A stretch of 45,909 bases of DNA, taken from positions 1 to 45,909 of the forward strand of contig JAJTXZ010000034.1 of assembly GCA_021463195.1 (NCBI GenBank), given 5' to 3'. The notes beneath the pieces were generated by a model, which saw only the letters and a list, made by a program, of their open reading frames with translations, was not told where the DNA came from and made no database searches. Below, one piece after another: positions 33,244 through 41,766 of this stretch. How positions within the stretch are numbered: position 1 is the first letter of the stretch; each line of letters starts with the position of its first letter. Source of the stretch: Anaerolineae bacterium (GTDB lineage Bacteria; Chloroflexota; Anaerolineae; UBA4142; SHND01). Position numbers and translations under genes: made by a program.

Positions 33244-33530
33244 GGGTTTGATTTTGAAAAATCATAAAGACCCTTTGGGTTTCCAAAAACCCAAAGGGTC
33301 TGTCCCCTAAATCAAATCGGAAACTGGTCTATAGACCTTCAGGTTTGATTTTGAAAAATCATAAAGACCCTTCGGGTTTCCAAAAACCCAAAGGGTCTGT
33401 CCCCTAAATCAAATCGGAAACTGGTCTATAGACCTTCAGATTTGGTTTTGGAAAACTATGCCAAGACCCTTTGGGTTTCCAAAAACCCAAAGGGTCTGTC
33501 CCCTAAATCAAATCGGAAACTGGTCTAGAA
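33244..33530. repeat. Three tandem 97-bp units, each with a 34-bp palindrome
   Basis: Units begin at about 33244, 33341 and 33438 and share the frame GGTTTGATTTTG ... palindrome ... CTGTCCCCTAAATCAAATC. Palindromes lie at 33268-33301, 33365-33398 (one mismatch between arms) and 33464-33497, with arms CCTTTGGG/CCCAAAGG. The same unit type recurs at 45797-45882. There are no unique spacers, so it is not a CRISPR array. Confidence 0.88.
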
Positions 33531-33640
33531 TGCGAAACGCGCGTCGTTTCGGATAGTCATTTCACGTTTTATTCCCCTTGAAACCGCGCGCGCGGTGTGG
33601 TAAGATGCGCGTATTGATTTTCGAGTCCGGAGTCCAAATT

Positions 33641-34594
33641 ATGAAACGAGCGTTTTACGCGTTTATTCTTTTTACTTTATTTCTCGGCGTCGCCGCTTTT
33701 AGCGCTGCTACCGCCGACGCCGCGGGCCCACAGTGGGTTGTGGTCAATCCCGGCGATACGTTATATTCCATCGCCGCGCGCAACGGCACAACCGTCGAAG
33801 CGTTGATGCGCGCCAACAATTTACCGAATCCGAATTTTGTCTATTCGGGACAGCGTCTTTTGATTCCGTTGGGTAATCCGACCTACGGAATGCCCGCGCA
33901 GCCGCAAGTCGCGCCCGCGCAGCCGCAAGCCGCGCCCGCGCAGCCGCAAGCCGCGCCCGCGCAGCCGCAGGTTGCCGCGAGCAGCGTCTATTACACTGTG
34001 CGCCCCGGCGACACCCTCGCCGCGATTGCCCAACGCTATGGCGTCTCATTGTCGGCGCTGGCGCAAGCTAACAAGCTCACGAATTGGAATTTTGTATGGT
34101 ACGGCCAGCGTTTGCTGATTCCCGGCGCGACAAATGTGAATGGCGTTCAAGCGTCCGCGCCGCCCGCCGCGCCCAAGCCGAATAACGCCGCACCCAGCGC
34201 GCCATCCGCCGTGAACGCGCCCACCACTGGCAAATGGATTGACGTGAACGTGACGAATCAAACGATTACGGCGTATGAAGGTAGCACGCCGCTAAAGACC
34301 ATTCTCGTCTCAACCGGTTTACCGCGCACGCCGACCGTTCTCGGCACGTACAAGATTCTGCGCAAATATCCGGCGGTGCGTATGACGGGCGGCACGCCCG
34401 GTTACGATTATTACGATTTGCCGAATGTGCCGTACTCGATGTTCTTTTTTCAGGGTTATGCCATTCACGGCACATATTGGCACAATAACTTTGGGCATCC
34501 CATGAGTCACGGCTGCGTCAATCTGCCCACCGCCGAAGCGAAATGGTTTTACGAATGGGCGCCGCTTGGCACGCCAGTCGTGAGTCATCGGTAA
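33641..34594 (+). CDS. LysM-containing L,D-transpeptidase
   Basis: 317 residues from ATG 33641, with GGAG upstream. Signal peptide to about residue 28 (AFYAFILFTLFLGVAAF, ADAAG). Two LysM domains bind peptidoglycan: about 30-77 (VVNPGDTLYSIAARNGTT) and 117-160 (TVRPGDTLAAIAQRYGV). They are joined by a Pro/Gln/Ala linker of four 24-bp direct repeats (33893-33973). The YkuD domain (about 199-317) has the catalytic HGTYWH ... SHGCVNL with Cys near 292, cross-linking the stem peptides in a beta-lactam-insensitive way. TAAGAT at 33600-33605 may be the -10 box. It ends at a strong terminator. Confidence 0.92.
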   Translation: MKRAFYAFILFTLFLGVAAFSAATADAAGPQWVVVNPGDTLYSIAARNGTTVEALMRANNLPNPNFVYSGQRLLIPLGNPTYGMPAQPQVAPAQPQAAPAQPQAAPAQPQVAASSVYYTVRPGDTLAAIAQRYGVSLSALAQANKLTNWNFVWYGQRLLIPGATNVNGVQASAPPAAPKPNNAAPSAPSAVNAPTTGKWIDVNVTNQTITAYEGSTPLKTILVSTGLPRTPTVLGTYKILRKYPAVRMTGGTPGYDYYDLPNVPYSMFFFQGYAIHGTYWHNNFGHPMSHGCVNLPTAEAKWFYEWAPLGTPVVSHR

Positions 34595-34613
34595 AATAAT
34601 TTTTACGCTGCCC

Positions 34614-34648
34614 CAAAAAACGGACGATTCGTGTCGTCCGTTTTTTTT
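34614..34648 (+). terminator. Terminator of the L,D-transpeptidase gene
   Basis: A-run, ACGGACGA pairing with TCGTCCGT around six bases, then eight T. Confidence 0.88.
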
Positions 34649-34669
34649 GCCCGCCGCGCGCCTCTTTGT

Positions 34670-34675
34670 TATAAT
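34670..34675 (+). promoter_or_regulatory. -10 box of the penicillin-binding protein gene
   Basis: TATAAT; transcription would begin near 34682, ruling out the longer open frame that starts at 34647. Confidence 0.6.
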
Positions 34676-34718
34676 GCGTTTGATCACCGCTTTGCCTCGC
34701 TTGTGTATTTCTTGCCGG

Positions 34719-36899
34719 ATGTTTGATTCAACTCGACACTTTATATCGCGGCGCGCGTTTTTGAAATTCCTCGCGTTGGGCGGCGGCGCCGTCGCTTTGC
34801 AAGCGTGCGATGCCGCCGAGCCGACGGCCGCGCCGACAATCATCAAGCCAACCGTCGCGCGCACCGCGACGCCCGCGCCGCCAGCCGCTGATGTGACCGC
34901 GCGCCTTTTTCTGGATGCCTGGAACAAAGGCAACTATGCGGTGATGTATGCCGCGCTCGCGCCCGCGTCGCAAGCGAAAATTTCCCAAGAAGAATTCGCG
35001 CAGCGCTATCAGGACGTTTTGCAAGAAGCCACGATTACGCGCGTCAACGCGACGCTCACCGCTATCGCCGAAGAGGGCAGCACGGCGAACGCGCAATTTC
35101 GGACGCATTTTGAAACGGCGCTGCTCGGATCGCTTGAACAAGCGAATACCTTTTCGCTGTTGCGCGAACAGGGCAAATGGGGCATTCTCTGGTCGCCGCG
35201 CCTTATTCTCACGCAGCTCGAAAACGGCAACCGCATAAAATTGTATGTGACCAAATCCACGCGCGGCAATATTTATGACCGCGGCGGCGCGCCTATCGCC
35301 ATCGGCGTCAAGGCGCTGATTGTGAATTTGTGGCCCGCCGAAATGCGGCGCAACGGCGTCGAAGCCCAAGTCCTGGCGGAGCTCGAACCCATTCTCGGTT
35401 TATCGCAGAGCGATATCAAAAAACGATACGGCGGACAAAATCCCGAGTGGAAAATTCCGATTCAAACGATTTCGCCCGATGTCGCGCAGGCAAACGCCGA
35501 AGTTTTGGCGCTGCCCGGCATTGTCTTGGAAGAACAGGACGCGCGCCAATATCCGCTCGCGGGCGCGGCGGGACACATCGCCGGCTATGTCGGTCAAATT
35601 AGCGCAGACGAATTGGGCGAACTGTATGGCAAAGGATATCGCGAAGGCGAATACTTTGGGCGCGCGGGCTTGGAGCATTTGGCGGAACCGTATCTATCGG
35701 GCGGACGCGGCGGTAAATTGGTCGCGCTCAATGCCGACGGCGCGGCGGTAGAGACGATTGCGGAACGCGCGGCGGAACAGAGTCAAAGCGTTTATGCGAC
35801 GATTGACGGCGAACTGCAAAAAAAGATTGCCGCGCTTTTGGCGGACAAACGCGGCAGCATCACCGTGATGGACATCAAGAATGGCAACATTTTGGCAATG
35901 TACAGCAATCCCGGTTTCGATTCGAACGCGTTTGTGGATCGCGAGCGCAATCAGGAGCGCGCCAACTATTTGACTTCGCCCAATAAAATCATGCTTAACC
36001 GCGCGACACAGGGCGCATATCCGCATGGCTCGGTGCAAAAAATTATCACCACCGCCACCGCGCTCGAACGCGGCGGCATGTCGCCGCATACTCCGTTTCG
36101 CTGCACCGGCGTTTGGAAAGGGTTGGGTTATCCTAAAGCGTGTTGGATTAACAGCTATGGCAAAACGCACGGCGTCATTTCGCTGCAAAACGCGCTCACG
36201 CAATCGTGCGACATCGCGTTTTATGAAACGGGTTTAATCCTGCACGACAAAGAGCCGCAGCTGCTGACCGATTTTTGCCGCGCGTTCGGACTCGGTTCGG
36301 AAACAGGTATCGGCATTCAAGAAGTCGCGGGCAATGTTCCCGACCCCAAGACGCAAGCATGGCAGCCGACTGACAGCACCGATATGGCAATCGGCCAAGA
36401 TACCTTTCAAACGACGCCGCTCCAAGTGGTGAATTTTGTCGCGGCGGTCGCCAATGGCGGAATGTTATGGCGTCCGAATCTCATCGCCAAAATTCAAGAT
36501 TTTGTGAACGAAACCGAGCAGGACGTTGCGCCGCAAAAACGCGGCGAACTGCCGGTGAGCGCGGAAAATTTGCGAATCGTGCGCGACGCGATGCGCGGCG
36601 TCACCATGTCCAAAGATGGCACCGCCGCGTTTGTGTTTGACAAATTGCCCGTCAGCACAGCCGGCAAAACCGGCACGTCCCAAGTCGCGGGCAATCACGA
36701 CCCGCACGCGTGGTTCGCCGGCTTTGCGCCATTTGAAGACCCGCAAATCGCGTGCTGCGTCATGGTCGAGAATGGCGGCGAAGGTTCCAAAGTCGCCGCG
36801 CCGATTTTTCGCCAAGTGATTGAAAAGTATTTCAACGTGAAACCGCCGACGCCTGCCAAGAGTAACGGCCCTACGCCTACGCCGCCGCCGTCGGAATAG
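34719..36899 (+). CDS. Class B penicillin-binding protein with Tat-like lipoprotein signal
   Basis: 726 residues from ATG 34719. The N-terminus has SRRAFLK near residue 10, matching the twin-arginine consensus, then a weakly hydrophobic stretch and a lipobox-like LQAC near residue 30. This is unlike the usual membrane-anchor of such proteins. Residues about 50-155 resemble the NTF2-like MecA N-terminal domain, and about 165-350 the PBP dimerisation domain. The transpeptidase has SVQK (Ser near 438), SCD near 496 and KTG near 649, so catalysis of D,D-cross-links is expected. The C-terminal tail is Pro/Thr-rich. No ribosome binding site is obvious. It is followed after 17 bases by adenylate kinase. 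Confidence 0.87.
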   Translation: MFDSTRHFISRRAFLKFLALGGGAVALQACDAAEPTAAPTIIKPTVARTATPAPPAADVTARLFLDAWNKGNYAVMYAALAPASQAKISQEEFAQRYQDVLQEATITRVNATLTAIAEEGSTANAQFRTHFETALLGSLEQANTFSLLREQGKWGILWSPRLILTQLENGNRIKLYVTKSTRGNIYDRGGAPIAIGVKALIVNLWPAEMRRNGVEAQVLAELEPILGLSQSDIKKRYGGQNPEWKIPIQTISPDVAQANAEVLALPGIVLEEQDARQYPLAGAAGHIAGYVGQISADELGELYGKGYREGEYFGRAGLEHLAEPYLSGGRGGKLVALNADGAAVETIAERAAEQSQSVYATIDGELQKKIAALLADKRGSITVMDIKNGNILAMYSNPGFDSNAFVDRERNQERANYLTSPNKIMLNRATQGAYPHGSVQKIITTATALERGGMSPHTPFRCTGVWKGLGYPKACWINSYGKTHGVISLQNALTQSCDIAFYETGLILHDKEPQLLTDFCRAFGLGSETGIGIQEVAGNVPDPKTQAWQPTDSTDMAIGQDTFQTTPLQVVNFVAAVANGGMLWRPNLIAKIQDFVNETEQDVAPQKRGELPVSAENLRIVRDAMRGVTMSKDGTAAFVFDKLPVSTAGKTGTSQVAGNHDPHAWFAGFAPFEDPQIACCVMVENGGEGSKVAAPIFRQVIEKYFNVKPPTPAKSNGPTPTPPPSE

Positions 36900-36916
36900 T
36901 TTTGCTTGGAGCTAAT

Positions 36917-37603
36917 ATGGAACATTCGATTTATCACGTGTTATTATTTGGTCCGCCCGGCGCGGGCAAAAGCACCCAAGCCGAATACCTGATGGCGCAT
37001 TGGAACGTTGCCGCGATTTCGACCGGCAAATTGCTGCGCGAACAAATCGCCTCCGGCACGCCGATTGGTTTGCGCGTGCGCGATGTGTTGGCGCGCGGCG
37101 AGTTGGTGGACGACGCGCTGATGATTGAAATTCTCTCCGCTTGGCTCAAGGATATTCCGCGTGGCAAGGGTTTTCTGCTCGACGGTTTTCCGCGCACGAT
37201 TCCGCAAGCGCAGGCATTGGATAAGATTTTGAACGAATTGGCGCGTCCTTTGAGCGCGGTGATTGATTTGCGGTTGAGCGTTTCCGAAGCGGTGCATCGG
37301 CTCGGCGGGCGCCGCATCTGTTACGGCAATGGCCCTGACGAAATTATTCACATTAACGATGAAGCCGCGATTGCGCGTTGTCTCGAACGCGGCGGTCTGC
37401 TGGTGCAGCGCCCTGATGATTTGCCAAATGTGATTGTGAAACGACTCGCGGTCTATGAAGCCGAAACCGAACCGTTGATTAACTATTATCGCGGGCGCGA
37501 CATTGTGCATCATGTAGACGCGTCGGGCGAACGCGAACAGGTTGCGGCGCGCATCATGACCGCCGTCGAAGGGGTTGAGCATTCGCATACTGCGCTGGTT
37601 TAA
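36917..37603 (+). CDS. adk: Adenylate kinase family protein
   Basis: 228 residues from ATG 36917, with TTGGAGC upstream. It interconverts ATP + AMP and 2 ADP. P-loop GPPGAGKST near residue 12, AMP-binding region ISTGKLLREQI, core GFPRT near residue 92, and RRICYG at the start of the LID. The LID (IIHINDEAAIARCLERGGLLVQRPDD) has only two Cys, so it lacks the four-Cys zinc site and also the usual YH-type bacterial sequence. A divergent paralogue with altered specificity is possible. It lies just after the penicillin-binding protein gene. Confidence 0.85.
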   Translation: MEHSIYHVLLFGPPGAGKSTQAEYLMAHWNVAAISTGKLLREQIASGTPIGLRVRDVLARGELVDDALMIEILSAWLKDIPRGKGFLLDGFPRTIPQAQALDKILNELARPLSAVIDLRLSVSEAVHRLGGRRICYGNGPDEIIHINDEAAIARCLERGGLLVQRPDDLPNVIVKRLAVYEAETEPLINYYRGRDIVHHVDASGEREQVAARIMTAVEGVEHSHTALV

Positions 37604-37605
37604 TT

Positions 37606-37633
37606 TTGTAACGCGTCGCGTTAGATGTATAAT
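37606..37633 (+). promoter_or_regulatory. Promoter of a short terminated RNA before typA
   Basis: TTGTAA (37606-37611), 16-base spacer, TATAAT (37628-37633). Confidence 0.55.
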
Positions 37634-37659
37634 ATACGATGCACTCTTGAGGAATGACG

Positions 37660-37685
37660 CCTCGGCAGCCGCCGAGGTTTTTTTT
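37660..37685 (+). terminator. Terminator between adk and typA
   Basis: CCTCGGC pairs with GCCGAGG around four bases, followed by eight T. It ends transcription of adk and also that of the promoter only about 35 bases upstream. Confidence 0.8.
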
Positions 37686-37703
37686 GTCCCAATTAAGTGA
37701 CTC

Positions 37704-37761
37704 GCGACTAGAGATTTTGAATCAATTAGCGAATCTCCAGTCTCCGGTCTCTAGTCTCCAA
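37704..37761. repeat. Heptamer array ending in the typA start codon
   Basis: Four 7-bp units (TCTCCAG, TCTCCGG, TCTCTAG, TCTCCAA) at 37734-37761; the last A is the first base of the typA ATG. An inverted partner GACTAGAGA at 37706-37714 pairs with TCTCTAGTC at 37748-37756. The array takes the place of a ribosome binding site. Confidence 0.82.
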
Positions 37762-39650
37762 TGTATTTTCGTAACGACATTCGTAATATCGCGATCATCG
37801 CGCATGTAGACCATGGCAAGACGACGCTTGTGGACGCGATGCTCAAACAGTCGCATGTTTTTCGCGACAATCAAATGGTGCAGGAACGCGTCATGGATTC
37901 CGGCGATTTGGAGCGCGAACGCGGCATCACCATTCTCGCCAAAAATACCGCGATTACGTATCGCGGCGTCAAAATCAATATTATTGACACGCCGGGTCAC
38001 GCCGATTTTGGCGGTGAAGTGGAACGCGTCTTGAATATGGCGGACGGCGTTTTACTGCTCGTGGACGCGGTGGACGGACCGATGCCGCAGACGCGCTTTG
38101 TGTTACGCAAAGCGCTAGAGCTCGGACACAAGGCGATTGCGGTTATTAACAAAGTGGATCGCCCAAACGCGCGCTTGAATCATGTGGCGAACGCGACGTT
38201 TGATTTATTTGTGGACCTCGGCGCGACGGACGCCCAAGCCGAATTTCCGATTGTGTACACTGACGCGTTGACGGGCCGCGCGACGCTCGATCCGCATCTC
38301 GCGCAACATGCGTTCAAAGACAAACAAGGCAATGTGGTCCCCTCCGATTTGCAGCCGCTTTTCGATACGATTCTGGAATATATTCCCGCGCCCAATATCG
38401 CGCCCGACGAACCGCTGCAAATGCTCGTCACCTCGCTGGCGTACGACGATTACAAGGGGCGCATCGCGATTGGACGCGTGTTTGCGGGACAAATTCGCAA
38501 GGCGCAAGAGGTAATGCGGATTGACGTTCACGGCGTGATGGAAAAAAATAAAATCGCCGAGCTGTTTGTGCATCAAGGGTTGGAACGCATTCCGGCGGAC
38601 CAAGCCGCGGCGGGCGAAATCGTCGCCATCACCGGCATTCCCGAAGTGTATATCGGCGAAACGATTGCGGACGCGCTGACGCCCAAAGCGCTGCCGCCGA
38701 TTCGCGTCGAAGCGCCGACGGTGCGAATGACTTTTGGCGTTAACACATCGCCCTTCGGCGGGCGCGAAGGACAGTTTTCCACTTCGCGTAAATTGCGCGA
38801 GCGCTTGTTCAAAGAACTGGAACACAATGTCTCGTTGACGGTGGACGAGACCGACAGCGCGGATACTTTTATTGTGAGCGGGCGCGGCGAATTGCATCTG
38901 GCGATTTTGATTGAAACGATGCGCCGCGAAGGATACGAGTTTCAGGTCGCCAAGCCCGAAGTGATTTTTCACGCGGGAACGCGCGGCGAAAAATTGGAAC
39001 CGTACGAAGATGTGTTCATCGAAGTCGCGCAAGATTCAACCGGCGCGGTGGTAGAGATGCTCGGCATGCGGCGCGGTCAAATGACCGAGATGCAGCACAG
39101 CGACGACGGCAGCGCGCATTTGCGTTATCGCGTGCCAACGCGCGGCTTGCTCGGTTTCCGCAGCAAGTTCCTCACGGCGACGCGCGGCACGGGCATTATG
39201 CACGCGCTGTTCGCGGGCTATTTTCCGATGGCGGGTGAAATCGCCACGCGTTCGCACGGTTCGCTCGTCGCGCACGAAGGCGGCGTGGCGACAACCTTTG
39301 GCTTGAGCAACGCGGAAGGACGCGGCATTCTCTTTATCGCGCCCGGCGCCGAAGTGTATATGGGCATGGTCGTCGGCGAAAATCCGCGCGAAGAAGATGT
39401 GGTCGTCAATGTCGCCAAGAAAAAACACCTGACCAATATGCGCTCGTCCAACGCGGACGTGGCGGTGCAACTTACGCCGCCCCAAGTCATGTCGCTCGAT
39501 GATTGCATCGAATACATTTCCGAAGACGAGCTCTTGGAAGTGACGCCGCTGAATCTGCGGATTCGCAAAAAGATTTTGAATAATGAAGAACGCGGGAAAC
39601 TAAAGAAATCGGCGGAAAAAGCGCGCGAAGCGGAAAAGGTCATGGCGTAA
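37761..39650 (+). CDS. typA: Ribosome-associated GTPase TypA/BipA
   Basis: 629 residues. The translation-factor GTPase domain has G1 AHVDHGKT near residue 16, G2 ERERGITI near 52, G3 DTPGHADF near 77 and G4 NKVD near 132. Then come domain II, EF-G-like domains III and V ([12 protein letters not shown]), and the TypA C-terminal domain ([12 protein letters not shown]), with a Lys/Glu-rich end. It helps 50S assembly and stress translation. The ATG emerges directly from a heptamer repeat array, with no ribosome binding site. A terminated hairpin also lies between adk and this gene, so its promoter is uncertain. It is followed by a 44-bp palindrome. Confidence 0.95.
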   Translation: MYFRNDIRNIAIIAHVDHGKTTLVDAMLKQSHVFRDNQMVQERVMDSGDLERERGITILAKNTAITYRGVKINIIDTPGHADFGGEVERVLNMADGVLLLVDAVDGPMPQTRFVLRKALELGHKAIAVINKVDRPNARLNHVANATFDLFVDLGATDAQAEFPIVYTDALTGRATLDPHLAQHAFKDKQGNVVPSDLQPLFDTILEYIPAPNIAPDEPLQMLVTSLAYDDYKGRIAIGRVFAGQIRKAQEVMRIDVHGVMEKNKIAELFVHQGLERIPADQAAAGEIVAITGIPEVYIGETIADALTPKALPPIRVEAPTVRMTFGVNTSPFGGREGQFSTSRKLRERLFKELEHNVSLTVDETDSADTFIVSGRGELHLAILIETMRREGYEFQVAKPEVIFHAGTRGEKLEPYEDVFIEVAQDSTGAVVEMLGMRRGQMTEMQHSDDGSAHLRYRVPTRGLLGFRSKFLTATRGTGIMHALFAGYFPMAGEIATRSHGSLVAHEGGVATTFGLSNAEGRGILFIAPGAEVYMGMVVGENPREEDVVVNVAKKKHLTNMRSSNADVAVQLTPPQVMSLDDCIEYISEDELLEVTPLNLRIRKKILNNEERGKLKKSAEKAREAEKVMA

Positions 39651-39701
39651 CCGCGCGCTACTTTTCAGTTTGCGCCGATTGCGCGCGTTCATCGGGACAA
39701 T

Positions 39702-39745
39702 CAAAGCCGTTTTCAGCCAAACGCGTTTGGCTGAAAACGGCTTTG
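39702..39745. terminator. 44-bp perfect palindrome after typA
   Basis: CAAAGCCGTTTTCAGCCAAA, centre ACGCGT overlapping it, and its full complement. All 44 bases are palindromic. TCTCTTT follows, only a weak T run, so it may be a terminator or a protein/repeat site. Confidence 0.7.
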
Positions 39746-39790
39746 TCTCTTTGGCGCGAAACTATTTTTTGGCTTTATCCTCTGGCGCGC

Positions 39791-39819
39791 TTGCCCCTTG
39801 GCGTCGTCCCGCATAAAAT
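39791..39819 (+). promoter_or_regulatory. Promoter of the DUF58 gene, likely leaderless
   Basis: TTGCCC (39791-39796), 17-base spacer, TAAAAT (39814-39819), with ATG at 39829 only nine bases further. Confidence 0.55.
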
Positions 39820-39828
39820 GAGTGACCG

Positions 39829-41196
39829 ATGTTATTACTCACTCGCCGCGCGCTCGGGCTGATTTTACTCACCGCGCTATTGCTCGCGCTCGGGACGCTT
39901 GAATCTTTATTCGTGTATGTCGCGCTCGTGTATTTGGGGCTCGTCGTCGTCATGTTATTTGCCGACCGCGCGCTGACGCCCGATTCGACTGCATTTCATC
40001 TCGCGCGTGAACATGACGCGCGTCTTTCGCTCGGCGCCAACAATCGCGTCGCCGTCCACATCGAAAATCGCGGCGCGCGCGCGGTGCGCGCCATCGCGCG
40101 TGACGAATATCCGCCCGAATTTCGCGCTGACCGTGTATGGCTCGCCGCGCCCGCGCCGAATTCTCGTGACAAGAATTTTTCGCTCGCGCCGCGCGTTCCG
40201 GTCACTTTGACGTATCATGTGCGCCCGCCGCGCCGCGGCGATTACGTCTTTGGCGATATCAATCTGCGTTGGACGGGCGTGCTGGGATTGATTCAACGCC
40301 AAGCGCGTTTCCCCACCCGCGCGCCCGTCAAGGTTTATCCCAATCTGCTTGACATTCGCAAATACGAATTGCAGGCGCGCAAGGGTCAGTTGCAAGAAAT
40401 CGGTTTGCGCCAAATGCGGATGCTCGGCAGCGGCACCGAGTTTGAGCGCCTGCGCGAATATCAACTGGATGACGAATTTCGCAAGATTGACTGGAAGGCG
40501 ACGGCGCGGCGCGCGAAACCGGTCACGCGCGAATTCGAGACCGAAAAGAGTCAGACCATCATGTCGCTGCTCGACACGGGTCGTCTGATGCGTCCGCCCG
40601 TCGCCGACCCGGATAATCCATCGGGTCAAGGATTGGCGAAATTGGATTACGCCGTGAACGCGGTTTTGATGTTGTCGTATGTCGCCGCGCTGCGCGGCGA
40701 CCGCGTTGGCATGTTGACCTTTGCCGACGCGGTGAACCAATATCTCGCGCCGCGCGCGGGACGCGGCCAATTTTATCGCATGTTGGCAACGCTGTATGCG
40801 GTGGATACGGAACCTGTCGAATCCGATTATGTGCGCGCGTTTGCCTATCTCGGTGCGAAACATAAAAAACGTTCGCTCGTCGTCATCTTTTCCGACATTG
40901 CCACCGGCATCGCCGCCGATACGTTAGTGAAACAAATCGCGCCCATGTCGCCGCGTCATCTCGTTTTGCTCGTCGCTATCGGCGACCCGACAGTTTTGCA
41001 AATCGCGCGCCAAATTCCGCGCGATTCCGTTGGCGTGTACGAACGCGCCGTCGCGGAGCAACTGGTGGATGAACGCGCGTTGATTTTGGAAAAATTGCGC
41101 CAGCGCGGCATCCTTACGCTCGACGTGTCGGCGAATCAACTGACCGTCGCGGTGGTGAACAAGTATTTGGAATTAAAAGCGCGAGGTAGAATTTAA
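39829..41196 (+). CDS. DUF58 membrane-anchored protein
   Basis: 455 residues. Two membrane segments near the N-terminus (about 5-45), a beta-rich region to about 190, then the DUF58 signature near 200-228 (GSGTEFERLREYQLDDEFRK, IDWKATAR) and a von Willebrand A-like fold (IMSLLDTGRLM, VVIFSDIATG). Members usually work with a MoxR ATPase, which is not in this window. The gene follows a -10 box by nine bases and has no ribosome binding site. It is immediately followed by a small anchored protein. Confidence 0.87.
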   Translation: MLLLTRRALGLILLTALLLALGTLESLFVYVALVYLGLVVVMLFADRALTPDSTAFHLAREHDARLSLGANNRVAVHIENRGARAVRAIARDEYPPEFRADRVWLAAPAPNSRDKNFSLAPRVPVTLTYHVRPPRRGDYVFGDINLRWTGVLGLIQRQARFPTRAPVKVYPNLLDIRKYELQARKGQLQEIGLRQMRMLGSGTEFERLREYQLDDEFRKIDWKATARRAKPVTREFETEKSQTIMSLLDTGRLMRPPVADPDNPSGQGLAKLDYAVNAVLMLSYVAALRGDRVGMLTFADAVNQYLAPRAGRGQFYRMLATLYAVDTEPVESDYVRAFAYLGAKHKKRSLVVIFSDIATGIAADTLVKQIAPMSPRHLVLLVAIGDPTVLQIARQIPRDSVGVYERAVAEQLVDERALILEKLRQRGILTLDVSANQLTVAVVNKYLELKARGRI

Positions 41197-41766
41197 ATGA
41201 GTCGTAACACCAAAATCGCCCTCATTGTCATTGGCGCGCTCGTCGTGCTGTGCGCCGGCATTTGCGGAATCAGTTTTCTACTGCTGCCGCGGTTCGCGAA
41301 CAATATCGTTTCGCGGCAGCCGGCGGACGCGAAACGCGTCGGCGCGGAGATTGCCGAATATACGCTGCCCGCAGGATATGCCGAAGTTATGGGCTTGAAT
41401 ATGTTGGTCTATAAAATGGTGGTGATTGCGCCGGAAAATGATCAACGTGATGCCATGATTTTTATGTTGATGGCGACAAACACAAGCGATATTAATCAGG
41501 CGCAGATGGAACGCCAAATGCAGCAATCATTTCAACAACAATTTGGCGCCAGTGGCAGTCAATTACGCGTGGTGGGACAGGAAAGCGTGACGATTCGAGG
41601 CCAAGCGGTGAATCTGTCAGTTGCGGAAAATGACGCGTCGCCGAAATTGCGCCAAGCGATCGGCGCGTTCGATGGAAAAAATGGGCTGACGATTGTGATG
41701 GTGATGGGCGCGGTGGAGCATTGGGATAACGCGTTATTGCGCGAGTTTTTGAGTTCCATCCGTTGA
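41197..41766 (+). CDS. Small membrane-anchored protein of unknown function
   Basis: 189 residues. One N-terminal membrane segment (IALIVIGALVVLCAGICGISF) followed by an extracytoplasmic domain of about 150 residues. ATG directly follows the DUF58 stop codon, so translation is coupled. A Gln-rich helix (QMERQMQQSFQQQF) and a final beta-like segment (GLTIVMVMGAVEHW) are visible. I recognise no family. Its last 33 bases overlap the end of the convergent SpoIIM-like gene. Confidence 0.75.
   Translation: MSRNTKIALIVIGALVVLCAGICGISFLLLPRFANNIVSRQPADAKRVGAEIAEYTLPAGYAEVMGLNMLVYKMVVIAPENDQRDAMIFMLMATNTSDINQAQMERQMQQSFQQQFGASGSQLRVVGQESVTIRGQAVNLSVAENDASPKLRQAIGAFDGKNGLTIVMVMGAVEHWDNALLREFLSSIR

Noticed and set aside
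33244-33530. Possible CRISPR array
   Set aside because: The 97-bp units repeat along their whole length and have no unique spacers; no cas genes are present.
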